DNA of 64,000 bases, taken from Actinacidiphila yeochonensis CN732 (GTDB taxonomy: Bacteria > Actinomycetota > Actinomycetes > Streptomycetales > Streptomycetaceae). Numbering within the stretch: position 1 is the stretch's first letter; each line of letters opens with the position of its first letter. Made by a program: the position numbers and the translations under genes. Under the pieces are notes generated by a model that was given only the letters and a program-made list of their open reading frames with translations, was not told the origin of the DNA and ran no database searches. The DNA is taken from the NCBI RefSeq assembly GCF_000745345.1, contig NZ_JQNR01000005.1:124001-188000 (forward strand), in the 5' to 3' direction. This document shows, piece after piece, positions 38,901 through 46,003 of this stretch.

Positions 38901-39577
38901 ACTGGGTGGCCCGCCGCCGCAGCATCGTGCGGCACCTCAGCGGGGGCCGCTGCGGCTACCTGCACATCCCCGACCTGGGAGGGTCCGGCTGGGCCCAGTT
39001 CAACCGCGACCTGCGCAAGGAGGTCGCCTATGACGCCCTCCTGGTGGACGTCCGCGGCAACGCGGGCGGCAACATCAGCGAACTGGTCATCGAGAAGCTC
39101 ACCCGCAAGGTGCTCGGCTGGGACCTCACCCGCAACGCCCAGCCCATCTCCTACACCAGCAGCGCCCCACGCGGCCCGGTGGTCGCCGTCGCCGACGAGG
39201 CGACGTCGTCGGACGGCGACATGATCACCGCCGCGTTCAAACTCCTGGGGCTCGGGCCAGTGGTCGGCCTGCGCACCTGGGGCGGAGTGGTCGGCATGAC
39301 CGGCCGACACCGTCTGGGCGACAACACGGTGATCACCGTTCCCATGAACGCCGCCTGGTTCGACGCCTACGGGTGGGCGGTCGAGAACCACGGTGTCTCG
39401 CCCGACATCGAGTCTCTGCGTACCCCGCTGGACTGGGCCGAGGGACGCCAGGGCCAACTCGCCGTCGCAGTGCGTACCGCGCTGTCGCTCCTCGACGAGC
39501 ACCCTGCCGCAGTACCCCCTGACCTCTCCACACGCCCCAACCGCGCCCGACCTCCCCTTCCTCCGCGCTCCGAGTAG
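35930..39577 (+). CDS. Tricorn protease homologue
   Basis: A 1,215-residue giant peptidase subunit that degrades peptides released by the proteasome or other proteases. Order: six-bladed beta-propeller (about 1-390), an unusual Ser/Thr-rich insert of roughly 95 residues, a second propeller (about 490-790), then core domains and a PDZ-like segment. Catalytic residues by family alignment are S869-H870 (LGTSHAYV), the nucleophile S1094 in ATSSDGDM and the Glu in VENHGVSPD. ATG at 35930 has AGGGG upstream; GTG at 35939 is an alternative. The length is typical of Streptomyces tricorn homologues apart from the insert. Confidence 0.94.
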   Translation: MGGVSDGAYLRFPHLHGDMLCFAAEDDIWTAPIGLPGTDPGRAWRVTADRTRVGPPRFSPDGASIAFTTWRSLDPEVYLVPVEGGAPKRLTYWGSTDTRVCAWTPDGHILAVSSHGQPFAYHTWAYTVPASGGPGGALPWGPVSDIAVRDREDGDRRTLLLTGTPPHEPHAWKRYRGGATGRLWLHGARLVPGIGGHLASPMFVAGRIAFLSDHEGIGNLYSCRTDGTDLRRHTDHADFYARNASTDGQRVVYQCAGALWLVDDLEAADSVPRRLDVRLGGTRSGRRPYQVPAATNLDGLAIDGTGRASAVCVRGSLYWLTHRDGPARTISDVPGARVRMPRMLGDTGLVAYVTDAGGEDGIELAHLPGRASRALTRGPEEPADVPADITGDLAFAPQADSDTDAVPVGAGARQHPEGSTRSASSDSRSTTDEATHSGDLRADARSPRTNGTAEVTPESDRFVRLSSEITGKATGSGDNSQQSPVMSSPDSPHARLAVGRLGRVTQMAASPDGGTLAIASNDGRLLLVATGEGAQSPGLETAAPAKPGNVEELIRSTNGPVRDLAFSPDSGWLAWSHPGVGRSLRSIKIARLADHTIIDVTNGRFEDEQPVFTRDGRYLAFLSWRGFDPVYDVHTGDLSFPLGCRPYLVPLNSAIPSPFALRVDGSPVGAGLDPGEGGGDGPVVVEAEGLPSRVTPFPVAASKYSALRPVRGGLVWLRWPISGALGETFVNPADPSARPTLEYFNLGKSRRLELVRHMDWYEVSGDGRRLAVFDEGELAVVPATERGDEDSTVFVDMRRVLHEVEPTAEWRQSYEEAGRLIRDYFWAPDMCGVDWPAVLDQYRPLVDQVATPDEFADLLREVLGELGTSHAYVQPARRNEGPPHYQRPIGLLGADFRRTKDGLWTVARILPGESSDSKARSPLAGTGIREGAVLTHVDGRPVDPDAGPYPLLAGAGGTTVELTFTPPDGRGAPRRVAVVPLVDDRPLRYQHWVARRRSIVRHLSGGRCGYLHIPDLGGSGWAQFNRDLRKEVAYDALLVDVRGNAGGNISELVIEKLTRKVLGWDLTRNAQPISYTSSAPRGPVVAVADEATSSDGDMITAAFKLLGLGPVVGLRTWGGVVGMTGRHRLGDNTVITVPMNAAWFDAYGWAVENHGVSPDIESLRTPLDWAEGRQGQLAVAVRTALSLLDEHPAAVPPDLSTRPNRARPPLPPRSE

Positions 39578-39776
39578 CCCGGCCGACGCCCCCGCGCCCA
39601 CCGGCCGTGCTGGTCGCGTCGCTTCCCGGCCCCTACTGATCCTTCGGCACAGCCCGAGGGACGCGGCCTGAGGGACGCGGCTTGGGGGACGACTTGAAAA
39701 CGCGGCCGGCGCGGCCGCCGGGAGTCCAGGCGGCAAATCCCGCGTGTTCCTGGGTCTTGCAACCAGAGTCCATCCC

Positions 39777-40221
39777 ATGAGTACGAGGAGCTCGCGCGTC
39801 AACCCCGAGTCGCTCCGCGGGACGCCCGGCTACCACCACATCACAGTCGTCCCGTCCGATCCGACCGGCCTACCTGGCCGGGCAGTTCCCCGTGGGTGCC
39901 GACGGCCAACTGGTCGGTCCCGGTTCGCTTGAGCAGCAGACGGATCAGGAGGCGAGCAACGTTCTCGCTGCCTGGAAGCGGTCTGCGCGCAACCCCATGA
40001 CGTCGTACGGTCGGTCGCCCGTGTGCGCAGCAGCGACACCAACGTGCGGGGCAGCGTGTGGAGCAGGCTGACGGCATCGTCGATCGGGCCGGCATGCACC
40101 ACGGCCAGCATCCTCCTCGGCGTCGCCCAACTCGGCTTCGCCGGGCAGCTGGTCGAGGTCGACCTCACCGCTCGACCTCACCGCCGCGCTGCCGCTGCCT
40201 GCGGGCGGCGGCCACCCGTAA
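39777..40221 (+). pseudogene. Decayed RidA/YjgF-family gene
   Basis: Pieces of one RidA-like protein lie in order but in alternating frames. The start MSTRSSRVNPESLRGTPGYH and HITVVPSD are in frame from 39777. YLAGQFPVGADGQLVGPG through EQQTDQ are in the next frame (from about 39871). DVVRSVARVRSSDTNVRG (from 39999) to GVAQLGFAGQLVEVDLTA are back in the first frame. A 13-bp tandem duplication (TCGACCTCACCGC at 40159-40171 and 40172-40184) then shifts the last residues, LPLPAGGGHP and the TAA at 40219-40221. RidA proteins deaminate reactive enamines; this copy cannot make a full product. No intact copy is in the window. Confidence 0.82.
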
Positions 40222-40227
40222 CGGCGA

Positions 40228-40261
40228 AGAAGGGGCACCCCGCCTGCGGGGTGCCCCTTCT
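40228..40261. terminator. Strong bidirectional terminator
   Basis: A perfect 15-bp stem (40228-40242 with 40247-40261) closes the loop CCTG. It is located between the end of the RidA pseudogene (plus) and the end of a small minus-strand gene, so it can serve both. Confidence 0.85.
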
Positions 40262-40320
40262 CGTCCGGCGGTCGCACCGCGCCTGCGCGGGCGTCGCACC
40301 GAGATCAGCTCATAGGGACG

Positions 40321-40542
40321 TCAGGCCCATTCGTTCTGGCTCTCGTCGTCCTCGTCGCGGGCCACACGGCTACGCGCCAGGTCCTCGAACTCGGGACGAC
40401 GCTCGCGCGCCTCCTGCTCCGCACCGCGCTCGGCCCGCTCAGGGCGCTGGGCGTTGGCGGACTTGTTCCGCTTGCCCGCCGCCCCCTTGGCCTGCTCGGC
40501 GTAGTCCTCGGCCTTGTCCTTGAACTGATCGAAAGCACCCAT
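40321..40542 (-). CDS. Small hydrophilic protein of unknown function (CsbD/MT0933-like)
   Basis: A 73-residue highly charged protein. It begins MGAFDQFKDKAEDYAEQAKG, like small actinobacterial proteins with repeated KDKAxD helices (for example MT0933-like proteins). The rest is Arg/Glu-rich and probably a long helix or disordered. The start has a strong GGAGGAG ribosome site. The frame is open further upstream but lacks a good start. Function unknown; stress-linked relatives exist, so this is only a guess. Confidence 0.72.
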   Translation of the reverse strand: MGAFDQFKDKAEDYAEQAKGAAGKRNKSANAQRPERAERGAEQEARERRPEFEDLARSRVARDEDDESQNEWA

Positions 40543-40648
40543 GGCTACTCCTCCTGGAGCGGTGGGGAATGGGGCCTCGACAAGATTGACACGATGGGAA
40601 ACCCCTCGCATCCTGGGGAAATAACCGCAGGTCAACGCACGATTACGG

Positions 40649-41548
40649 CTACTCGACGTGACGGGTGGCCGATCTCGCCTGCTCGTCCGCGGCTCCTCCA
40701 CGGCCGACGAGTCCACGCCGGGCGCCCTGGCTGCCTGCGAGCGCCGGTTCGGCGCGCCTCATCTCCCGCCGCCCGAGCGCGCCGCCGAGCAGAGAAGGCA
40801 GGCAGCCGCGTACGGGCTGCATGCCGCGCAGCCACCACTGCCCGTACACGTGCGGGGAGCGGCGCACGACACCCTCAGCGATCCGTTCCACAGCGGGCTC
40901 CAGCGGATACGTACGGTTGGTCGGCCAGGGCAGCCGGGCGCGCAGTCGCGCCAATGCCTCGTCCTCGTCGGCTCCGCGCACCATGTCGGTGTCGGTCCAG
41001 CTCAGGTAGCCGACGCCAACCTTCACCCCCCTGTGGCCCAACTCGGCCCGCAGGCTGTGCGCGAAAGCCTCAACCCCCGACTTGCTCGCGCAGTAGGCGG
41101 CCATCATGGGGGCCGGGGTAAGGGCAGCCAGTGACGCGATCTGAAGGAAATACCCTCGGGAGTCGATCAGGGAGGGCAGGAAGGCGCGTGCCGTGGCGAT
41201 GCTGCCCAGCAGGTTGACGTGGATCACTCGGTCGAACGCCTCCGGATCCGAGTCCAGGAACGGGCCGGCGGTGGCCACCCCGGCGTTGGCCACCGCGATG
41301 TCGATGCGCCCGTATCGCTCGCGGACTTCACCGGCGACCCGCGCCAATGCCTCACGATCGGTCACGTCAGCCGTCCACGGTGCGGCGTTTCCGCCGATCC
41401 CTTCCGCAACCCGTACCAGCTCTTCCGGTTCCAGGCCCACAAGCGCCACCTGGGCGCCCCGGGAGGCAAGCTTTCGCGCGAGCAGCTCACCAACCCCGCG
41501 CGCCGCACCGGTGACCACTGCGACCTGGCCGTCCAAAGATCCGGTCAT
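40649..41548 (-). CDS. Short-chain dehydrogenase/reductase, third gene of the monooxygenase operon
   Basis: A 299-residue SDR. The cofactor loop is TGAARGVGELLA, the fold motif NAGVA, and the catalytic set IASLAALT with YCASK. The C-terminal 50 residues go beyond the classical fold (WLRGMQPVRG, then an Arg- and Ala-rich tail). It overlaps the upstream hydrolase gene by four bases (ATGA, 41545-41548), so it is translationally coupled to it. In this operon it probably oxidises or reduces the alcohol or ketone handled by the monooxygenase and hydrolase. Confidence 0.9.
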   Translation of the reverse strand: MTGSLDGQVAVVTGAARGVGELLARKLASRGAQVALVGLEPEELVRVAEGIGGNAAPWTADVTDREALARVAGEVRERYGRIDIAVANAGVATAGPFLDSDPEAFDRVIHVNLLGSIATARAFLPSLIDSRGYFLQIASLAALTPAPMMAAYCASKSGVEAFAHSLRAELGHRGVKVGVGYLSWTDTDMVRGADEDEALARLRARLPWPTNRTYPLEPAVERIAEGVVRRSPHVYGQWWLRGMQPVRGCLPSLLGGALGRREMRRAEPALAGSQGARRGLVGRGGAADEQARSATRHVE

Positions 41549-42531
41549 ACGCTCTTCTCCTCCTCGGCGGCGATTACCGGTCGGGGGATGGCACCGGCCC
41601 CCGCACCATCGCCAGGCGCCCGTTCAGGCGGGATCTGTTCAAGGTGGTCGGCGGCCAGTCCGCGGACAGTGGCAGCCACCGCGAGCGGGGCCTCAAGGGG
41701 AGTCATGTGGCCGAGGCCGGGGAGTTCCGTCAGCCCGGTGCAGTGCGGCAGCAACTCGACCAGGTGCCGAGCGTGAGCAACGGGAGTCAGCTTGTCCGCC
41801 GTCCCCACCAACACGGCGGTCGGGGCGGTGAGGGCCGTCAGCCCGGCGTCCAGATCAAGTTGGGTGAGGACACGGCCCCACGCCCCACGCTCACGCGCGC
41901 CGCAGGCGTGCACGATCCGAGCCGTGAACTCCACCTGCTCGGGGGTCGCGGACGGGCTGAGCACTCCATACCGGAGCGCTGCCTTCGACGCCCTGGTGAC
42001 CGGCCCGAGTGGCATCCGCGACACCAGCATCTGGCGATGCACAGCTCCGCGCAGCCGGCGTGATCCGAGGCGCGGCGGCATGACCTGAGCGGAGCCGAGC
42101 AACCGGGCGCTGCCCGTACTCGCCAGCAGAACGGCCGCGGTACGGCTCCGGACCGCCTCCCGCTCCGAGGCTGCCATGATCGTCATGCCACCCATCGAGT
42201 GCCCGGCCACCACCGCCCTCTCGCCGTCGTCCAACACCGCTGCCATGACCGCTTCCAGGTCGTCCGCAAGGGCTCGGGTGCCGTACCCCCGGGGGGAGGC
42301 CGGAGCCTCGCTCTTGCCGTGGCCGCGCTGGTCGTAGGCGAAGATCCGGAAATCCGACGACAGGTCGCGCACCAAAGGCGCCCAGAACAGCGTCGAACAC
42401 GTCCAGCCGTGCGACAGCACGACGGTCGGCCCCTCCGAGCGGCCGTACTCCTCCACATGCAGGCGCGTTCCATCGGCGGACCCCGCGCTGAGGACACGGC
42501 GCGGCTCCACCCTCTCGTAGGACGTGGTCAC
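41545..42531 (-). CDS. Alpha/beta hydrolase, second gene of the monooxygenase operon
   Basis: A 328-residue alpha/beta-fold hydrolase. The oxyanion region is LSHGWTCSTLFW, followed by the acidic-loop YDQRGHGKSE. The nucleophile is S112 in AGHSMGG, the acid lies in VGTADKLTP and the His in PGLGHMTPLE. It starts with GTG at 42531, overlapping the monooxygenase stop by four bases, and ends in a four-base overlap with the SDR gene. Next to a Baeyer-Villiger enzyme, an ester-cleaving role is likely. Substrate size is unknown. Confidence 0.9.
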   Translation of the reverse strand: MTTSYERVEPRRVLSAGSADGTRLHVEEYGRSEGPTVVLSHGWTCSTLFWAPLVRDLSSDFRIFAYDQRGHGKSEAPASPRGYGTRALADDLEAVMAAVLDDGERAVVAGHSMGGMTIMAASEREAVRSRTAAVLLASTGSARLLGSAQVMPPRLGSRRLRGAVHRQMLVSRMPLGPVTRASKAALRYGVLSPSATPEQVEFTARIVHACGARERGAWGRVLTQLDLDAGLTALTAPTAVLVGTADKLTPVAHARHLVELLPHCTGLTELPGLGHMTPLEAPLAVAATVRGLAADHLEQIPPERAPGDGAGAGAIPRPVIAAEEEKSV

Positions 42532-44048
42532 GACGCCGCCTCCGCCGCCAGGGTGCCCGCATCCGTCCTCTGTGCTCCAGGCGGGGCGAGCATCCGATAC
42601 TCCGACAGCGTCAACTGACGTGTGGCCCGGTGGAACTCCGCGGTGGTGCCAGGCCAGGCAGTGGTGTTCCGGCCGTTGGCGTCCAGATACCAGCTGTCGC
42701 ACCCCCCGGTGTTCCACACCGTCTTGGCGGCGCGCCGCTGCACCTCGTCGTTCCACACTGCCACGGCTTCGGGCCTGGCATCCAGAGCGGCGGCTCCCGT
42801 CCGCTCCAGGGTGCGCAGGTAGTCGGCCACGTAGTTGAGCGATGACTCGATCATCAGGATCATCGAGCTGTTCCCCAGGCCCGTGTTGGGGCCGATGACG
42901 AACAGGAAATTGGGGAACCCGTCGACGGTGCAGCCCCGCAGGGCCGACATGCCGGTCTTCCAGTGCTCCCTCAGCGTGTGACCGTCCGCTCCGACGACGC
43001 GGTCACCGATGGGCATGTCGGTGACGTGGAAGCCGGTCCCGAAGATGATGGCGTCGACCTCGCGCTCCGTTCCGTCGGCGGTGACCACGGACGATCCGCG
43101 CACTTCGGTGAGGGCCGAGGCGACCACCTCGGTGTTGGCCTGCGCGAGGGCGGGATAGTACGTGTTGGACAGCAGGATCCGCTTGCAGCCGATCCTGTAG
43201 TCCGGCGTCAACCGTGCCCGCAGCCGAGGGTCCCTCACCGAGCGGCGAAGGTGGCCCCGCGCTATTCGCTCGGCCGCCTTCATCAGTCCGGGACGTCTGA
43301 CGAACGCGCCGACCTGGAACTCCCTCACCATCCACAGCAGCCCGCGCCGGGCTTTGGCGGTACCCGGAACGGTCGTGTGCAGCCACCGCTCGGCCGCGCT
43401 GATCGGCCGGTCCATACGCGGCATCACCCAGGGCGGCGTGCGCTGGATCACCGTCAGCTTCCCCACCTGCGGCTGGATCGACGGCACGATCTGGATCGCC
43501 GAGGCGCCGGTGCCGACCACGGCCACCCGCTTGCCCATGAGGTCGAACCCGTGGTCCCAGCGTGCGGAGTGGAAGACCCGGCCGGGGAAGTCGGCGAGCC
43601 CCGGCACCTCGGGGAGCTTCGGGTCGGACAGCGGTCCCGTCGCGGACACCACCACGTCGGCGGTGAGTTCGCCACGGGCGGTCGTCAGGTGCCAGCGGCT
43701 GGGGCCGGTCTGCCAGCGGGCCCGGAGCACCTCGGCGCCGAAACGCAGATGCGGACGGAGCCCGAAGGTGTCGGCAACCCTCTCGAGGTAGGCGCGGATG
43801 TGCTCCTGCCCGGAGAAGGCGCGGGGCCACTCGGGATTGGGGGCGAAGGAGAACGAGTACAGGTGCGACGGCACGTCACAGGCGCAGCCGGGGTAGCTGT
43901 TGTCCCGCCAGGTGCCGCCGACCGCGTCCGCGCGCTCCAGGACCACGAAGTCGGTGACCCCTTCACGGCGCAGCCGCACGGCGACTCCCAGTCCGCCGAA
44001 CCCCGAACCGATCACCGCCACCCGCACATGCTCCACACCGCCGTCCAT
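42528..44048 (-). CDS. Flavin-binding monooxygenase, Baeyer-Villiger type
   Basis: A 506-residue class B flavoprotein monooxygenase. The FAD loop is VIGSGFGGLGVAV (about residues 12-24), and the NADPH loop is VVGTGASAIQIVPS (about 177-190). Between them lies FPGRVFHSARWD (154-165), which fits the Baeyer-Villiger fingerprint FxGxxxHxxxW(P/D). The GTGFHVTDMP motif is late in the protein. It is expected to turn a ketone into an ester with O2 and NADPH. ATG at 44048 has GGGAGGTG before it. It leads a three-gene coupled operon divergent from a MerR gene, similar in content to the mycobacterial mymA operon. Confidence 0.92.
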   Translation of the reverse strand: MDGGVEHVRVAVIGSGFGGLGVAVRLRREGVTDFVVLERADAVGGTWRDNSYPGCACDVPSHLYSFSFAPNPEWPRAFSGQEHIRAYLERVADTFGLRPHLRFGAEVLRARWQTGPSRWHLTTARGELTADVVVSATGPLSDPKLPEVPGLADFPGRVFHSARWDHGFDLMGKRVAVVGTGASAIQIVPSIQPQVGKLTVIQRTPPWVMPRMDRPISAAERWLHTTVPGTAKARRGLLWMVREFQVGAFVRRPGLMKAAERIARGHLRRSVRDPRLRARLTPDYRIGCKRILLSNTYYPALAQANTEVVASALTEVRGSSVVTADGTEREVDAIIFGTGFHVTDMPIGDRVVGADGHTLREHWKTGMSALRGCTVDGFPNFLFVIGPNTGLGNSSMILMIESSLNYVADYLRTLERTGAAALDARPEAVAVWNDEVQRRAAKTVWNTGGCDSWYLDANGRNTTAWPGTTAEFHRATRQLTLSEYRMLAPPGAQRTDAGTLAAEAAS

Positions 44049-44078
44049 GGCAGCACCTCCCGCTCGCCGGCCCATCGC

Positions 44079-44094
44079 GCCAGTAATCACTGGC
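44079..44094. promoter_or_regulatory. Inverted repeat between the monooxygenase operon and the MerR gene
   Basis: GCCAGT-AATC-ACTGGC is a perfect 6-bp inverted repeat, 31 nt upstream of the monooxygenase start. It is a candidate operator for the divergent MerR regulator. A short TACC-TTC-GGTA repeat lies further towards the MerR gene. Confidence 0.6.
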
Positions 44095-44230
44095 ATGATG
44101 GGACTGTAGGGCACGGCCCATTACCTTCGGTAGAGGGCTGCGCACAATTCACCCCCACGTGTCTGTCCAGCTCTCCCGGCCGAGCGTCGGAGCATCGGGG
44201 CATCCGCCCTTGAACCCTTAGGCTGGCCCC

Positions 44231-45124
44231 GTGGACGAGAACGGGAGCCCGGGGCGCGAGTACCGCGTCGAGGAGCTGGCCGCGGCCGCCGGGATCCCGG
44301 TCAGGACGCTGCGGTTCTACCGTGAGCGCCGCCTCCTGCCCCCGCCGCGCCGCGAGGGCCGCATCGCCTGGTACTCCGAGGAGCACCTCGCGCGCCTGCG
44401 CACCATCGCCGCCCTGCTGGAACGCGGCCACACCCTGGGCGGCATCGCCGACCTCATCGCGGCCTGGGAGCAGGGCCGCACCCTGGACGGTGTCGCCGAG
44501 CGACTCGGCCTTGAGGGCGCCCTCATGGGCCCGTGGTCGGAGGAGACCCCGGTCCGGCTCACCGCCCGGCAGCTCACCGACTACTTCGGCGAGGACGTGA
44601 GCGCGGGGAACCTGACCGCCTCGCTGGAGATCGGCTACATAGCCGTGGACGGCGAAGAGGTCGTGCACGTCAGCCGCCGTCTCCTGGACGCCTCCGCCGC
44701 CCTCGTCCGCGAAGGGGTACCGCTGTCGGCGATCCTCGCGGCAGGCCGGGAGGTTCGCAGCCACGTCGATGCCTTGGCAGACCTCTTCACCACCGTGATC
44801 AAGGACCACGTGCTGCGGTCCATGGGCCCCCTCGACGCGATGGAAGCGGACGAGGTGCACCGGATCGCCGAGTCGCTGGAGCGGTTGCGCCCCCTCGCCA
44901 AGAACATCGTCGACGCCGAGATGGCTCTCGCGATGGAACGACGGGTACGCGCCGAGATCGACGCCTGGATGAGCGCACACGCGGACGCCGCCCCGTCACC
45001 TCCTGTGTCGGACGCGCAGGACAGTGGTGCGGCCCCGTCCCCGGGCGACAGGCCGGAGGCGGTCGGCCGGCCCGCCGCGGACGGCGCCCTCCAGGGCCCG
45101 CGAGCGTCGAACCGCACGACCTGA
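44231..45124 (+). CDS. MerR-family transcriptional regulator
   Basis: A 297-residue regulator. The N-terminal MerR winged helix is clear: YRVEELAAAAGIPVRTLRFYRERRLLPPPRREGRIAWYSEEHLARL in several parts, followed by a long dimerisation helix. The C-terminal effector domain (about 100-265) has no Cys cluster, so a metal ligand is unlikely; an organic ligand is more probable. The last 35 residues are disordered. It starts with GTG and is divergent from the Baeyer-Villiger operon, which it very likely controls. Confidence 0.9.
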   Translation: MDENGSPGREYRVEELAAAAGIPVRTLRFYRERRLLPPPRREGRIAWYSEEHLARLRTIAALLERGHTLGGIADLIAAWEQGRTLDGVAERLGLEGALMGPWSEETPVRLTARQLTDYFGEDVSAGNLTASLEIGYIAVDGEEVVHVSRRLLDASAALVREGVPLSAILAAGREVRSHVDALADLFTTVIKDHVLRSMGPLDAMEADEVHRIAESLERLRPLAKNIVDAEMALAMERRVRAEIDAWMSAHADAAPSPPVSDAQDSGAAPSPGDRPEAVGRPAADGALQGPRASNRTT

Positions 45125-45160
45125 GAGAGTGGAAGCGCCGGAACGACCAGGAGGTGTCCC

Positions 45161-45427
45161 GTGGAACAGCCCAACGACACCAGCGCCGAGCACGCCATCC
45201 TCGGCCGTATCAGCGAGATGGTCGCGGACGAGAGGACGCTGCGCGACCTGCTCGCAGCCGGTGGTGGCGAGGGCGTGGACGAGCGGGAGCGGCTGACCGC
45301 TCTGGAACACGAACTCGACCAGTGCTGGGACCTGCTGCGCCAGCGCAGGGCCCTCTCGGAGGCCGGAGAGGACCCGGGCGCCGCGCGCGTACGTCCGTCG
45401 TCCACGGTCGAGGGCTACCGTTCGTGA
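45161..45427 (+). CDS. DUF2630 family protein
   Basis: An 88-residue protein of the DUF2630 type, with no known function. The pattern HAILGRISEMVADERTLRDL, then RLTALEHELDQCWDLLRQRRAL and the end VRPSSTVEGYRS is characteristic. It is mainly helical and acidic. GTG at 45161 follows GGAGGTG. Its stop overlaps the start of the next gene as GTGA (45424-45427), so the two are coupled. Confidence 0.87.
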   Translation: MEQPNDTSAEHAILGRISEMVADERTLRDLLAAGGGEGVDERERLTALEHELDQCWDLLRQRRALSEAGEDPGAARVRPSSTVEGYRS

Positions 45428-45747
45428 CCCGCGGCGAAGAGCCCACCGGGGTCGTGGTCGCCGATGTACCGGCCGCCCATCGCTACGAGGCCCGCTCCGA
45501 CGGCGGCCTCGCGGGGTTCGCCTCGTATCTGCGTACCCCTGAACTCGACGTGTTCGTACACACCGAGGTCGAGGATGCGTACGCGGGGCGCGGTGTCGGC
45601 TCGGCCCTGGCACGCACCGCCCTGGACGAGGCCCGCGCTTCGGGGCGGCTCGTCCTGGCGGTCTGTCCCTTCATCGACGCATGGATCACCCGGCATCCCG
45701 AATACGAGGACCTGCGCTACGAGCCCGCCAGCAGGGTCGCGGACTGA
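45424..45747 (+). CDS. Small GNAT-family N-acetyltransferase (YjdJ type)
   Basis: A 107-residue acetyltransferase-like protein. It has a short GNAT core with the acetyl-CoA loop EDAYAGRGVGSALARTALDE and the later RLVLAVCPFIDAWITRHPEY, which carries the Cys conserved in this small-GNAT group. Human and bacterial relatives are single-domain enzymes of unknown substrate. It is coupled by a four-base overlap to the DUF2630 gene. Confidence 0.87.
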   Translation: MTRGEEPTGVVVADVPAAHRYEARSDGGLAGFASYLRTPELDVFVHTEVEDAYAGRGVGSALARTALDEARASGRLVLAVCPFIDAWITRHPEYEDLRYEPASRVAD

Positions 45748-46003
45748 CCTCTTGGGGTACGTCGCCCAGCGGTGGGTCGGATGTCCACCTTGGAAGCCGA
45801 TCAGCGACCTATAGCAACCAGACCTCGCATCCGGGGATGGACCCGCCGGGGTCACCGACCCAGGCTTGGGGAGATCCGGAGGCCTGAGCGTGCCGAGCCA
45901 CGGCAATGGGCGACGACGTCCCTCACCCTCGGTCCGAAGCAGCGCGACGTCCATGTCGGATTTCCGCCAGACCGACGCGGTGACGACGCGCGATGCTGGT
46001 GGG

